DNA of 64,000 bases from JBDGYW01 sp964580055 (GTDB taxonomy: Bacteria > Gemmatimonadota > Gemmatimonadetes > Gemmatimonadales > GWC2-71-9), in the NCBI GenBank assembly GCA_964580055.1, contig CAZOJI010000017.1, positions 17,418-81,417 on the forward strand, in the 5' to 3' direction. Below the pieces are notes generated by a model. That model saw nothing but the letters and a program-made list of their open reading frames with translations, was not told where the DNA came from and did not search any database. Both the position numbers and the translations under genes were made by a program. Position 1 is the first letter of the stretch, and the number at the start of each line of letters is the position of its first letter. This document shows, one piece after another, positions 42,311 to 51,138 of the stretch.

Positions 42311-43042
42311 CTAGTCGTGCCACAGACTCATGCGCAAAACGTCGTGATATGCCCCATCTATGAACACTTCGTTCCGCAGAATACCCTCGACCTTGAAGCC
42401 CAACTCTTCGTTCAATCTGATGTTTCCGATATTGGCGTTGAGAGTGTTGACGTAGATCTTCTTCAGCCCGAGTGTCTGGACGCCGTAACGTATCCACAGG
42501 GCCGATGCCTTCGTTGCGAAGCCCTTTCGCCGGTATGCCGGATCGCCGATCATCTTGCGCAACTCGGCCTTACGGTGCACGAGATCGTGGTCCAAGAATG
42601 CGACCGAGCCAATCGGCGTCGAGTCCGGCAAAGTGATTATCCCGAGGACATTCACGTCGCTGCAGGCAAGCTCCCGGATGTCTTGGCGCTCGGTTGTCAG
42701 CCGAGAAAGCAGGAAATACCGCCCGCTGGATTCCGAGAGCCACATGTCGAACAAGGGAAGATCGTTCTCGATGTCAAACTGCCTGACCACCACGCCGTCG
42801 CCGCGCAAAGGCAATTCCAATGGTCCCTCCGACGAAACGACCTGGCTGCCGTCAGACGACGATCCGGCTGAGGCAGTCGCCCCTGCGCTCTCCGCACGAC
42901 CGTGCATCGCTATATCCAGCAGTAGATTGACATACCTGACATAGTCCACTTGAGCGAATCCGTACTTGGTGGCCTCCTTGTAGAAGGTCCTGGAGAGTGT
43001 CTCCAGAGTCAGGTCCGGTATCCTGCCACTGTTGTCACTCAT
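42311..43042 (-). CDS. GNAT acetyltransferase (RimJ/SpeG type) with extra N-terminal domain
   Basis: 243 aa. The C-terminal GNAT domain (about 85-240) begins LRGDGVVVRQFDIEN, has the acetyl-CoA loop MIGDPAYRRKGFATKAS and closes with LNANIGNIRLNEELGFKVEG and FIDGAYHDVLRMSLW, typical of Rim/SpeG acetyltransferases. The N-terminal 55 residues (LTLETLSRTFYKEATKYGFA) resemble a small helical unit and are joined by a Gly/Ser/Ala linker. Substrate unknown: protein N-terminus, amino sugar or polyamine. Confidence 0.82.
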   Translation of the reverse strand: MSDNSGRIPDLTLETLSRTFYKEATKYGFAQVDYVRYVNLLLDIAMHGRAESAGATASAGSSSDGSQVVSSEGPLELPLRGDGVVVRQFDIENDLPLFDMWLSESSGRYFLLSRLTTERQDIRELACSDVNVLGIITLPDSTPIGSVAFLDHDLVHRKAELRKMIGDPAYRRKGFATKASALWIRYGVQTLGLKKIYVNTLNANIGNIRLNEELGFKVEGILRNEVFIDGAYHDVLRMSLWHD

Positions 43043-43187
43043 ATGGCTTCCTAGTCGCGAAAGTGAACTGCCACCCTCTATCGCTCTCGACGCGAGCGCC
43101 CTAGAGGCCGTCCGAAGAGATCCTGTGATTCGACATTAAGATACTTGCGTTTGTCACGATCGCGACCCCCAGGTCCAGCTCGTCCGT

Positions 43188-43207
43188 ATTACATTGCGGG
43201 CTGTAAT
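43188..43207. promoter_or_regulatory. Inverted repeat ATTACA-N8-TGTAAT, candidate operator
   Basis: A perfect 6+6 dyad with an 8-base spacer in the divergent gap, 51 bases before the methyltransferase ATG and 146 bases from the GNAT start. The geometry is typical of dimeric helix-turn-helix repressor sites. No regulator gene is adjacent. Confidence 0.4.
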
Positions 43208-43257
43208 CGATGATTGGCCCGGCTCCCTGACCGGTAAGCCGGTTCTTCTACTCGAGG

Positions 43258-44037
43258 ATGCTGATGGAAAGCGCATGCACATCGGCGGCACGAGAGAGCG
43301 GTCACCGCCAAACTCGGCGTCCGTTGAAACGTATGTTCGACGCCGTTCCGGAGCGGTATGATCTCCTGAATCGAACCCTGACCTTGCGGCTTGATGAAAG
43401 CTGGCGTAGACGGGCGGCAGCTATATGTCTGGAGCAGCCGCCATCGGCCGTTTTGGACCTTTGCTGCGGTACCGGCGATCTGGCGCTGCATATCAGCCGG
43501 CGTGCTACCACCACTCTAGAGGTAGTGGGCCTCGATTATTCGCCTTCGATGCTGGAGGTTGCGTACAGGAAGTTCAAGAGAGCTGGATTTGATCCGACGC
43601 CACGATTCGTTGAAGGAGATGCGGCGTGCATGGAGTTCCCGGATGAATATTTCGACGTCGTGGGTATTGCCTTCGGCTTTCGGAACATCACCTGGAAGAA
43701 CCCGATCAAGGACGAGGCTCTATCGGAGGTGCGGAGGGTCCTGCGACCGGGCGGTAGATTTGTGATCGTAGAGACCAGTCAGCCGGAAAACCGGCTGCTG
43801 CGGATAGGCTTCCACAGCTATCTGAAGGTGGCGGTTGCCTCGGTAGGTGCGAGGTTGTCAGGAAACAAAGGCGCTTATCGATACCTCGCGGAGTCAGCCC
43901 GGCGTTTCTACGGTGCCAACGAGGTCTCTTCGATGCTCGCGGACGCCGGACTCCATACGCAGCGCGTGGAAAGACTACTGGGTGGAGCTGCCGCAATTCA
44001 CGTGACTGAGAAACCTGACGGGATACCGACCGGGTAG
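43258..44037 (+). CDS. UbiE/MenG-type quinone C-methyltransferase
   Basis: 259 aa. A class-I SAM methyltransferase with the UbiE/MenG signature: FDAVPERYDLLNRTLTLRLDESWRR, SAM motif VLDLCCGTGDLALHI, GLDYSPSMLEVA, the motif VVGIAFGFRNITW and RVLRPGGRFVIVETSQP. It would methylate demethylmenaquinone to menaquinone (or a related quinol). The first ATG at 43258 adds about 24 residues before the conserved block; the ATG of MFDAV is an alternative. It ends 6 bases before the next gene, suggesting coupling. Confidence 0.9.
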   Translation: MLMESACTSAARESGHRQTRRPLKRMFDAVPERYDLLNRTLTLRLDESWRRRAAAICLEQPPSAVLDLCCGTGDLALHISRRATTTLEVVGLDYSPSMLEVAYRKFKRAGFDPTPRFVEGDAACMEFPDEYFDVVGIAFGFRNITWKNPIKDEALSEVRRVLRPGGRFVIVETSQPENRLLRIGFHSYLKVAVASVGARLSGNKGAYRYLAESARRFYGANEVSSMLADAGLHTQRVERLLGGAAAIHVTEKPDGIPTG

Positions 44038-44043
44038 CTCGAT

Positions 44044-44985
44044 ATGGATAATCAACCTCTGGCCGCATTTGGCGGTCCTGGCTGGTCTCCACGCACCAGC
44101 AGTCTCTCGCAGGAAATCGGTGGAATCTGGGCCGGTTACTCGGTCGCAAGCGAGTTTTCGACGCTCGAGGCCGTGCTGCTGCACCGGCCGGGGCGGGAGC
44201 TCCACGAGATATTAGACCCAAACAGAGTTCAGATGATCGCGAAGCCCCATCCAGACGAACTCGCGCGTCAACACGACGGCCTTGCTGAAGCTTATCGAGC
44301 ACAAGGCGTGGCGGTCCACTACGTAGAACCTCCCACGGTCCCGCCACCCAACCAGATGTTCGTTGCGGACCTGTTGTTCACCACCACGTCCGGGGTCATC
44401 TTGGGGCGGCCCGCTTCGACTGTCCGGGCAGGTGAGGAGCGTTGGGTTGCGCGGCGCCTTGCAGACCTCGGAATACCGATCCTGCGAAGCGTTGCCGGAA
44501 ACGGTACCTTCGAGGGTGCGGACGCGATGTGGCTCGATGAAGAAACCGTTCTCATCGGCAGGGGGCTGCGCACCAATCTCGAGGGCGCGCTACAAGTCGC
44601 TGACGCGTTGGATGAGATTGGAATCGTTCCGATAATCGTGGACCTCCCACAATCCGCCATGCATCTCATGGGATCGGTCCGCATAGTCGACCGCGATCTG
44701 GCATACGTGCGCTCAGGCGATCTCCCTTGGACGGCAATTGAAGCTCTTGGAAAAACCGGCTACGAGGTGAACATTCTCCCTGACAACGAGGAGATAGCGA
44801 GCCGAATGGCGCACAATTTCGTCACACTCGCGCCCAGGAAGATCCTGATGCCCGAGGGAAACCCGCTCACCGAAGGAACGCTCAACGAGGCGGGTATCAC
44901 TACCGTCACCGTCAACGTCGATGAAATAACCAAGGCAGCCGGTGGCATCGGTTGTCTATCGGGGGTCCTTGCCCGCGATCGGTGA
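44044..44985 (+). CDS. Amidinotransferase/dimethylargininase-fold protein
   Basis: A 313-aa pentein-fold enzyme of the arginine deiminase/DDAH/amidinotransferase group. Visible are the substrate Asp region NQMFVADLLF, the FEGADAMWL motif (Glu/Asp of the active site), VLIGRGLRTN, the His region AMHLMGSVRIVD and a C-terminal Cys in GGIGCLSGVLARDR, the usual position of the nucleophile. Hydrolysis of arginine-like substrates (arginine, dimethylarginine or similar) is therefore expected, but the exact one is unknown. Six bases after the methyltransferase. Confidence 0.85.
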   Translation: MDNQPLAAFGGPGWSPRTSSLSQEIGGIWAGYSVASEFSTLEAVLLHRPGRELHEILDPNRVQMIAKPHPDELARQHDGLAEAYRAQGVAVHYVEPPTVPPPNQMFVADLLFTTTSGVILGRPASTVRAGEERWVARRLADLGIPILRSVAGNGTFEGADAMWLDEETVLIGRGLRTNLEGALQVADALDEIGIVPIIVDLPQSAMHLMGSVRIVDRDLAYVRSGDLPWTAIEALGKTGYEVNILPDNEEIASRMAHNFVTLAPRKILMPEGNPLTEGTLNEAGITTVTVNVDEITKAAGGIGCLSGVLARDR

Positions 44986-45183
44986 GAGTGCTCAACTGTT
45001 CTTCGCCGCAACCACTTCTTCGAGCGCCTCGAATGAAGCTCGTCATTTCGTGGCTTTCGGCACTCACAGTTGGAGATCTCCGTTTGACGTTCATCGAGAA
45101 TCGCAAACAGCGCCTCAATCCAAGCGAATGGAACGTTGGCAACCATGGGAACCGATCAATCTGGGCAATCCGGAGCTGGCTCA

Positions 45184-45729
45184 ATGAACGAAACCGATCG
45201 TCGTAACATCGAAGACCTGGCACGAAGTCACGGTGCCGAGGACTGCCGGTGGACTTCCGGCGAAAGTGTCCAGGTGCGGCAGTGGGTCCGCTTCAAGTGT
45301 ATGTTCGGCTGCGACTCGTACGGCAAGAAAGGCGGTTGCCCCCCTGCAGTGCCTTCGGTGCCCGAGTGCCGAGAGCTCTTCAGGGAATTCGACGACATCC
45401 TGGTAATGCGTCTGACCGTTCAGCTCGACGATCCCGAAGATCGCAAGAAGTGGAGCAGAAAGAAGAACGCCAGGCTGCTCAAGCTGGAACAGAGGTTATT
45501 CCTGTCCGGATACCACAAGGCATTCCTACTCGAGATGGACGAATGCAGACTCTGCCAAGAGTGCAAAGCGGTCCGTACCGAGTGTCAGAACCCCAAGCTC
45601 GCAAGACCCAGCCCTGAGTCACTGGCCGTCGATGTTTTCGGAACCGTCCGAGAACTCGGTTACCCCATTGAAGTGCTGAGCAGCTACGATCAGCCGATGA
45701 ACCGATATGCGTTCCTGCTCGTGCAGTAG
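45184..45729 (+). CDS. DUF2284-type metal-binding protein
   Basis: 181 aa. The pattern is characteristic: a first cysteine cluster KCMFGCDSYGKKGGCPP (about residues 37-53), a middle hydrophobic region and a second cluster CRLCQECKAVRTEC (about residues 120-133). Such proteins probably bind an iron-sulfur cluster or zinc; function unknown. The ATG at 45184 is used because upstream text is not conserved. 198 non-coding bases separate it from the amidinotransferase gene. Confidence 0.82.
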   Translation: MNETDRRNIEDLARSHGAEDCRWTSGESVQVRQWVRFKCMFGCDSYGKKGGCPPAVPSVPECRELFREFDDILVMRLTVQLDDPEDRKKWSRKKNARLLKLEQRLFLSGYHKAFLLEMDECRLCQECKAVRTECQNPKLARPSPESLAVDVFGTVRELGYPIEVLSSYDQPMNRYAFLLVQ

Positions 45730-45783
45730 AGCATCCCGCACAATCTCCAGTTAGCAGAACGCGAGAACCGCATAGGAAGCGCC

Positions 45784-46812
45784 ATGGCAGACATCATATC
45801 CGACACTGACGCGCTCGAACGGATCGCCGAAGCCGCGAGAGAGCATGACAGTAAGGTGTCTCTCATTCTTCACACCTCCGAAACCGGAGGAGAACTGCAG
45901 CGTGGCCTGACGTCCGTTGCGCAGCAAGTCCACCGGGCCACCCTGGGAGCAGTAGAGTTGCGAGAGTCGGACACAGCACCGCCGCCGCTAGTGCCAGCAC
46001 TCACCATCAACGAGTCTGGAAGGGATATTGTAAGGTATCACGCGGTACCCCAAGGACCAGAAGAGTGGCCGTTTCTGGAGACGCTCGCCGTTTTGGCCGG
46101 GTCCGCCGGAGACTCTGCGTCCGGACACGATCTGGGAGCAACTGACAGTCCCATCCGCATCGAGGTCTTCATCGCCGAGGGCTGCCCCAACTGCCCCCAC
46201 GGGGTCCGCGCAGCGACAGAGCTGGCAGTCGCCAACGAGCCGGTCTCGGTTTCAGTAGTGGACGCGTCCGAGTTCCCAGAACATGCGTCCCGGTTTCAGG
46301 TCCGTTCAGTCCCCACGTTTGTAGTCAACGGTGAACTGACCATCATTGGCGTCTTGCCAACCGGGGAATTGACAAATCGTATAGCAGAGGCTCTCGGGCC
46401 GGATGGAGAGAACGTAGTCTTCACGTCGCTCATGAAATCGGGCCGCATCGCCGATGCGACTGCCCGACTGGTTACCGGAAAGGGGCTGAATGCCTTCGCC
46501 GAGCTGTGGAATCAAAGCACGCTCGAGGAACGCATCGGCCTGAGCTTGGTGGCACAGAACGCAGTGGGAGAGCATCGTGAGGCGCTGGACGAACTGGTGG
46601 AACTGATACTTCCGAGCCTCGAAGCGGACGATGGTGCACGGCGCGGTGACACCGCCGATCTCCTCGGAGCGATTGGAAATGAGAAAGCACGATCTCCTCT
46701 CGAGCGGCTGCTACATGACGATCACGAAGACGTGGCCGAGGCAGCCGCCGATGCGATAGAGAGCATAGATGAACGAAAGGCGGAAACGGCATCGGACACC
46801 GCCGAGCCTTGA
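45784..46812 (+). CDS. Thioredoxin-fold and HEAT-repeat fusion protein
   Basis: 342 aa in three parts. Residues about 1-110 resemble the redox-inactive first thioredoxin fold of AhpF/PDO-type proteins. Residues about 118-205 form a thioredoxin fold with an active-site CPNC motif (FIAEGCPNCPHGV) and the cis-Pro in RSVPTFVVNGE. Residues about 230-340 are helical with HEAT-like repeats (GDTADLLGAIGNEKARSPLE). A disulfide oxidoreductase tethered to a protein-binding scaffold is the reading; the partner is unknown. 54 bases after the DUF2284 gene. Confidence 0.8.
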   Translation: MADIISDTDALERIAEAAREHDSKVSLILHTSETGGELQRGLTSVAQQVHRATLGAVELRESDTAPPPLVPALTINESGRDIVRYHAVPQGPEEWPFLETLAVLAGSAGDSASGHDLGATDSPIRIEVFIAEGCPNCPHGVRAATELAVANEPVSVSVVDASEFPEHASRFQVRSVPTFVVNGELTIIGVLPTGELTNRIAEALGPDGENVVFTSLMKSGRIADATARLVTGKGLNAFAELWNQSTLEERIGLSLVAQNAVGEHREALDELVELILPSLEADDGARRGDTADLLGAIGNEKARSPLERLLHDDHEDVAEAAADAIESIDERKAETASDTAEP

Positions 46813-46828
46813 GCCAACCCTCAGCTCA

Positions 46829-47341
46829 CTATCGTCTCGTCCTCTCGAAACCCCAGTTGACGATGACTGTCACCGGCAGAAACCCACCTTCTTTGATAAT
46901 GTTCAACAGACCGATCTGCACGCCGTTTGCTCGGTCAGCATAGTTGATGACCCCGAGCTGCAAACCGTTGATGCGGCCTGCGTAGTTGACGCTGCCAGAC
47001 TGGAGGCCCTCGAACTCCCCTTCGGAGTAATTGACCAAACCATCCTGCCAACCGACCATCGACTCGACGAGGTTCACCCCTCCAAACTGGGCACCAGACA
47101 TCGAACCGCTCACATGATTGACGAGCCCAAAGTCGAGACCGCTCATTGAAGAGTTGCGGCCGTAGAGGATGTTCCAGCGAACGCCGGATATGCCCTGTTC
47201 CTCGGGGTAGATCTGGATGGGTGTTACGAGCGCGATGTTGATGGGCATTTCCTGCGCCGAAGCAGATGTCACTAACGCCATCAGGGCCGCCGCTGTGAGA
47301 ATCGCTCTCGCGATGGATCCAAAGTTGCCGGCCTTACTCAT
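46829..47341 (-). CDS. Exported protein with Gly-Val-Asn repeats
   Basis: 170 aa. Signal peptide (ILTAAALMALVTSASAQ) followed by about six repeats of roughly 21 residues of the form GxQxGxVNxxx (GLDFGLVNHVSG, GAQFGGVNLVES, GWQDGLVNYSEG, GLQSGSVNYAGR, GLQLGVINYADR, GVQIGLLNIIKE). Such short-beta repeats suggest a beta-helix-like, secreted or surface protein. The C-terminus TVIVNWGFERTRR may be a final strand. It lies 16 bases from the fusion gene's stop, transcribed convergently. Confidence 0.78.
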   Translation of the reverse strand: MSKAGNFGSIARAILTAAALMALVTSASAQEMPINIALVTPIQIYPEEQGISGVRWNILYGRNSSMSGLDFGLVNHVSGSMSGAQFGGVNLVESMVGWQDGLVNYSEGEFEGLQSGSVNYAGRINGLQLGVINYADRANGVQIGLLNIIKEGGFLPVTVIVNWGFERTRR

Positions 47342-47937
47342 CCGTGGCCTCCAGTGTTATGCGGATTGATACAATCAACCAAAGGGAATATAGCCGTTGC
47401 CGGTCCGGCAAAGGGACTGAATCCCGCAGGGAGTTGAGTGTCTCGGCAATGAGCAAACCTGGGTACACCGCTCCGCAGAATCCGTAATCCAAGTCATCCA
47501 TATCATCTGTAGGGAGATACTACTGGTTCCTTGATGAGTCAGCCGGAAGTGTCGGTTGCTGATCCAAGGACACGGAGTCGTAATGCATGACCTGCTGTTT
47601 CCGGAAGCCTTTGCCGCATCGGCGGGTCGAAGTACACCCTTGCTGTCGCGTTTTGCAGTTTCAAAGGCAACAAGAATGTCCTTGAGATGATACACAGAGA
47701 CATCCGCTTGCAAACTGAATCCCCCGGGATTTGGCACAAACCACCCAGAAAACCCCCAACTTCAGGCTTCGAACAAGAATCAGACACACGGGCGCTAAAG
47801 TCTGGCACGTGAGTTGCGATAATGAAGGCACGCACCTGTTGAGGAGCCCGCGCCACACCTGAAACGTGAACCGAGCAGCGGAGAGCTACCTCCGGGTGAG
47901 ACTGGGCCGGATTCCCCTGGGATCTCGGCCCAGTTTC
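47342..47937. other. Non-coding stretch, no supported gene
   Basis: About 600 bases. Open frames on both strands are short, with no ribosome site, and share no family with known proteins. One minus-strand frame (47375-47737) shows no similarity I can name. It may be decayed sequence. Confidence 0.4.
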
Positions 47938-48216
47938 TTAGCGTGCCGTTTGGTGATCGCGAAGTCGCCGCCACGGGATGGTGGCGAGCACGGCTTCAGC
48001 CTGCGTGCTGTCGACTTCGACAACCGCTCGATGGTTACCCCACGAACTCCCCTCGGCGCCCGCAGCGACGTGCGGCTCCGAGTTCCCCGCCTCGAACACG
48101 ACGCCGTCGATGACGTTCGAGATCTCGGGTGCCTCGTAGAGCGCGTTCGAGACGTCCCCCACGCCGCATCCAGCCAGCGCCAGCATTGCCGTGGTACTAG
48201 CATAGTGAATCTTCAT
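47938..48216 (-). CDS. Short lipoprotein, possibly truncated
   Basis: 92 aa. The N-terminal stretch MKIHYASTTAMLALAGC has a lipobox-like LAGC, so the product is probably an envelope lipoprotein. The rest (ISNVIDGVVFEAGNSEPHVA, HRAVVEVDSTQAEAVLATIPW) looks like the first strands of a larger beta protein that has lost its end. The ATG at 48216 is used in preference to an upstream start of unrelated sequence. Family not recognised. Confidence 0.45.
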   Translation of the reverse strand: MKIHYASTTAMLALAGCGVGDVSNALYEAPEISNVIDGVVFEAGNSEPHVAAGAEGSSWGNHRAVVEVDSTQAEAVLATIPWRRLRDHQTAR

Positions 48217-48359
48217 GAGGGTTCTCCGTGGTGAAGCGGCAGGAGCCAAACACACGGCAACGCACGAGCGCCGTCAAGTGGCGGGGAACCTTCGCTGCAC
48301 TCCCATCGGAAGCCGTCTTGGCCGGTTGATTCACCGACAAACCTCCCCATCTTGTCTGC

Positions 48360-49022
48360 ATGACTAAAGACCAATTCCAGATAGAGGTGGAGTCGCACCC
48401 CATTCTCAGACCGGCGGCATTCACTACGTACTTCCCTGCACCACTGGGAGAGTTGGAAACTTCCGGATGGGTAATGGACCTTCTGTCGCTCGACGCTGAC
48501 GTGCCGCTCCAGCGCGACGAGGCAGTGCGTCTGCGAGTTCGCGACATGCTGCGCCACTGGGGACACAAGCCGGCGGGCCGGGGTAAACCCGCGGCTGAGT
48601 ATCTGGTGCGCGCAGTCGGTGAAGGCGAGCTGGGAAGCATCAATGTGGCCGTCGACATCCTGAACGTCGTATCGCTGCACAGCGGGTTTTCGATCGCACT
48701 GGTAGACCTCGAATTGGCACATCCTCCTTTTCGGGTAGCTCCGGGACCGGACGAAGGGAGTTACGTCTTCAACGCGTCCGGGCAAGAGATGGCCTTGAAG
48801 GGCCTCATCTGTCTCTACGACGGCGCAGGGCCCTGCGGGAACCCGGTAAAGGATGCATTGCGAGTGAAGACTCGCCCGGAGACCACGCACACCCTCACGG
48901 TCGTGTGGGGAGCAGAGGGTTTCGAGGAACGCAGAGACAAGGCGGTTGCCTGGTACCGGGAGATGCTGGAGAAGGTGGGAGGGGAAACCAGTGTGGTGCC
49001 GGTAGTACAAATCGGCAAATAG
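48360..49022 (+). CDS. B3/B4 domain protein
   Basis: 220 aa. It resembles the B3/B4 domain of phenylalanyl-tRNA synthetase beta chains as found in stand-alone COG3382 proteins (PAAEYLVRAVGEGELGSINV, VVSLHSGFSIALVDLE). Stand-alone members may edit or bind tRNA or small ligands; function unknown. Lacks the other PheT domains. There is no obvious ribosome site before the ATG. Stands alone on the plus strand. Confidence 0.75.
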   Translation: MTKDQFQIEVESHPILRPAAFTTYFPAPLGELETSGWVMDLLSLDADVPLQRDEAVRLRVRDMLRHWGHKPAGRGKPAAEYLVRAVGEGELGSINVAVDILNVVSLHSGFSIALVDLELAHPPFRVAPGPDEGSYVFNASGQEMALKGLICLYDGAGPCGNPVKDALRVKTRPETTHTLTVVWGAEGFEERRDKAVAWYREMLEKVGGETSVVPVVQIGK

Positions 49023-49233
49023 TCGAGAGACACACGTGAAGCCACGAAACCGTGGGCGCATGTGAATCTGCGGCCCGGCCGAATCAAGAACCAGATGTTC
49101 CAACTCTCGGGCCCGACCCAACGCGGTGAGCGCCGGAATCACGAGAAGGTCGCGCTCGTCGGCCAAGACTCCATTCGTGTTAATCTGGACGACTACAGTC
49201 TCAAACTCTTCGCGCGATCGCGCTAGGGTCGGC

Positions 49234-50214
49234 TCAGCCGATCAACTCTGCCAGCGCGAAACGATAGCTCTCGTAGGCAGACCAGGGTATCTCCTCTCTC
49301 ACGCGCCCTCCAGCGAGCGGGATGTACCGGCCCGAGTGTAGGAGGGGCGGGACGAGTTTTTCCAGCGCGCGCCTTATCACCTCCGGTGAACCGTCGCGTA
49401 GAATGCTGAGCGGGATGCCGCCTATGAGGCCGAGTTCAAGCCCGTACTCGTGCCTCAGATTGCCGTAGTCGAGTTCCGGTACTTCCGCGGCTTCGGATAT
49501 CCACAACATTGATATGCCCGCCTCTATCAACATCGGGAACAGGAGGCTGGTGTTGCCATAGGTGCTGAGCAGGATGTTCTTGCAGCCGCAACTCCTTGCA
49601 GTTGCGACTATCCTCTCGTAGACAGGAATCATGAACTCCTCGAACATTTCGGGGGAGATCAGTGGGCCATCGCTGTCGGAGATCGGCTCGCTCAAGTAAA
49701 TGAACTCGGGGTCCACGTCTCGCATCGTCTGCTCTAGCATGCTGGAGCAGAAATCGGCGTACATCTGCAAGCGGTCTCGCACTCTTTGCGGCTCCCTGAC
49801 CGTACCGATCATCGCCTGCTCGAGCGTACGCCAGTCACCCACACCCAAGGCCTGGAAGAAACCGCGCGAAGCCCAGATGCAAGCGATGTGATCGCGGTTT
49901 TCGAGCCGCCTCACGGTTTCGTTCCAGTCTTCCGGAAAACGCCGCCGAGAGATGTCGAACGCCTTGCGGTATTCGCTCGCTGACAGCTCGAAGATCCGTC
50001 CGAAGTAACTGGAGTCGTACTTCAGATCGGGACCGGCATTCTCGTGGGGAGTGAGCCCGAACACGTCCAGATGCGACTTGTCCGGTGGCAACCCCTGCCC
50101 GTGCCACAGTTCGAGCACGTTGTCGCGCACTCCCTCCTCGAGTAGCGGCGGCCGGTCAACCGAATCGCCGCGTAAGAGGTGTCTGAATCGTTCCCGCTCG
50201 TTCACGGACCCCAC
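49234..50214 (-). CDS. Uroporphyrinogen decarboxylase (URO-D)-like protein
   Basis: 326 aa, a TIM-barrel protein of the URO-D/MtaA-like superfamily: NERERFRHLLRGDSVDRPPL at the start, a middle VDPEFIYLSEPISDSDGPLISPEMFEEFMIP and a C-terminal GGIPLSILRDGS and HSGRYIPLAGGRVREEIPW. Heme-pathway HemE residues (FAGAPFT-type motif) are not seen, so corrinoid-dependent methyl transfer or another function is more likely than heme synthesis. No partner methyltransferase gene is near. Confidence 0.8.
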   Translation of the reverse strand: MGSVNERERFRHLLRGDSVDRPPLLEEGVRDNVLELWHGQGLPPDKSHLDVFGLTPHENAGPDLKYDSSYFGRIFELSASEYRKAFDISRRRFPEDWNETVRRLENRDHIACIWASRGFFQALGVGDWRTLEQAMIGTVREPQRVRDRLQMYADFCSSMLEQTMRDVDPEFIYLSEPISDSDGPLISPEMFEEFMIPVYERIVATARSCGCKNILLSTYGNTSLLFPMLIEAGISMLWISEAAEVPELDYGNLRHEYGLELGLIGGIPLSILRDGSPEVIRRALEKLVPPLLHSGRYIPLAGGRVREEIPWSAYESYRFALAELIG

Positions 50215-50787
50215 TAACTCGGCCGCGCGGCCACCGGCCGGCTTCCAGGGAAGATTTCAACAGTACGGCATCTCGCCCCGTGAAATGCCCGCGCATCTCC
50301 TCGTTACCTCGATCACCTCGTTCGCTCAAGAAGGAAACCAACGTAACATGAGTGAGTTCCCGGAAGATGCGTCGACAACCGGAAAGGATACCAGGGCATA
50401 CAACATCGTGAAAGACCAGAAAGGGATTACGGCGCGAAGGCCGGGCATGGCGTGGTCCCACTCGCCCCTTCCCAGCGAGAACCTATCAGGCGACAGGAAT
50501 GCCGACGCACCGTAATCCCCCCAAACAATGACGCGCGAACCCGGTGCGGAGTTGCAGAACGTTCCAGAATGAAAGGGTACGGGTTTCAAACGAGCGGCGT
50601 TTCATTGGCGCGGGTCGGGCGTCGGACGGCGAGCCCAGGGTCCGTCAAGGCATCTTGGCGAGTCGACTCAAGGATCCATCTAAAGCCGCCGACAATGAAG
50701 TTGGCAGACGGAATCACGAAAGACCGGTGATCCGGAATACAACTGAAGTGGGAGCAATCCCAGGCGCACCCGAAATCTGGAGACTCC
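50215..50787. other. Non-coding stretch between URO-D-like gene and HDOD cluster
   Basis: About 570 bases. It holds the divergent promoters by location. A 55-codon open frame from 50348 has no recognisable sequence and is not called. No clear -35/-10 pair was found. Confidence 0.4.
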
Positions 50788-51138
50788 ATGGCCCTCATGC
50801 GCACGAGTGACATCCACATCGGGATGGAGCTGGCTTCCGACGTTGTGGACGAGCAAGGCCGCCTGATGATACGGGAGGGCACCAACGTATCCGAAAGGGA
50901 GTTGCGGCTCCTGAAGATGTGGGGTGTCAGCGAACTGGACGTTGTCTGTGACGACGCCGAGGCGGCCGATAATTCTCCGCTCACAATGGATCCGATGCTG
51001 GTTACGGAACACGCGCCGGCGGCATGTGAGTTGTTTCGGCATGCGGATCTCACACATCCCGTGACAGCTCAATTGTTCCGCGAGTGCATAGTGCGGCTGG
51101 CCCGGCGAAACTGCCAAGGAGAGCGCAATGCCGCCTAG
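50788..51138 (+). CDS. Small regulatory-type protein before an HDOD gene
   Basis: 116 aa. The first 55 residues (SDIHIGMELASDVVDEQGRL, IREGTNVSERELRLLKMWGV) resemble the N-terminal domain found in front of HD-GYP/HDOD proteins (DUF3391-like), here as a separate small protein. The C-terminal half is helical. It overlaps the HDOD gene by 11 bases, so the two are co-translated. No transmembrane segment. Confidence 0.75.
   Translation: MALMRTSDIHIGMELASDVVDEQGRLMIREGTNVSERELRLLKMWGVSELDVVCDDAEAADNSPLTMDPMLVTEHAPAACELFRHADLTHPVTAQLFRECIVRLARRNCQGERNAA

Noticed and set aside
48213..49166. A 317-codon minus-strand open frame overlapping the B3/B4 gene
   Set aside because: It is antisense to a gene with clear family similarity and has no motif of its own.
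50348..50515. 55-codon open frame before the HDOD cluster
   Set aside because: No ribosome site, no family and atypical composition.
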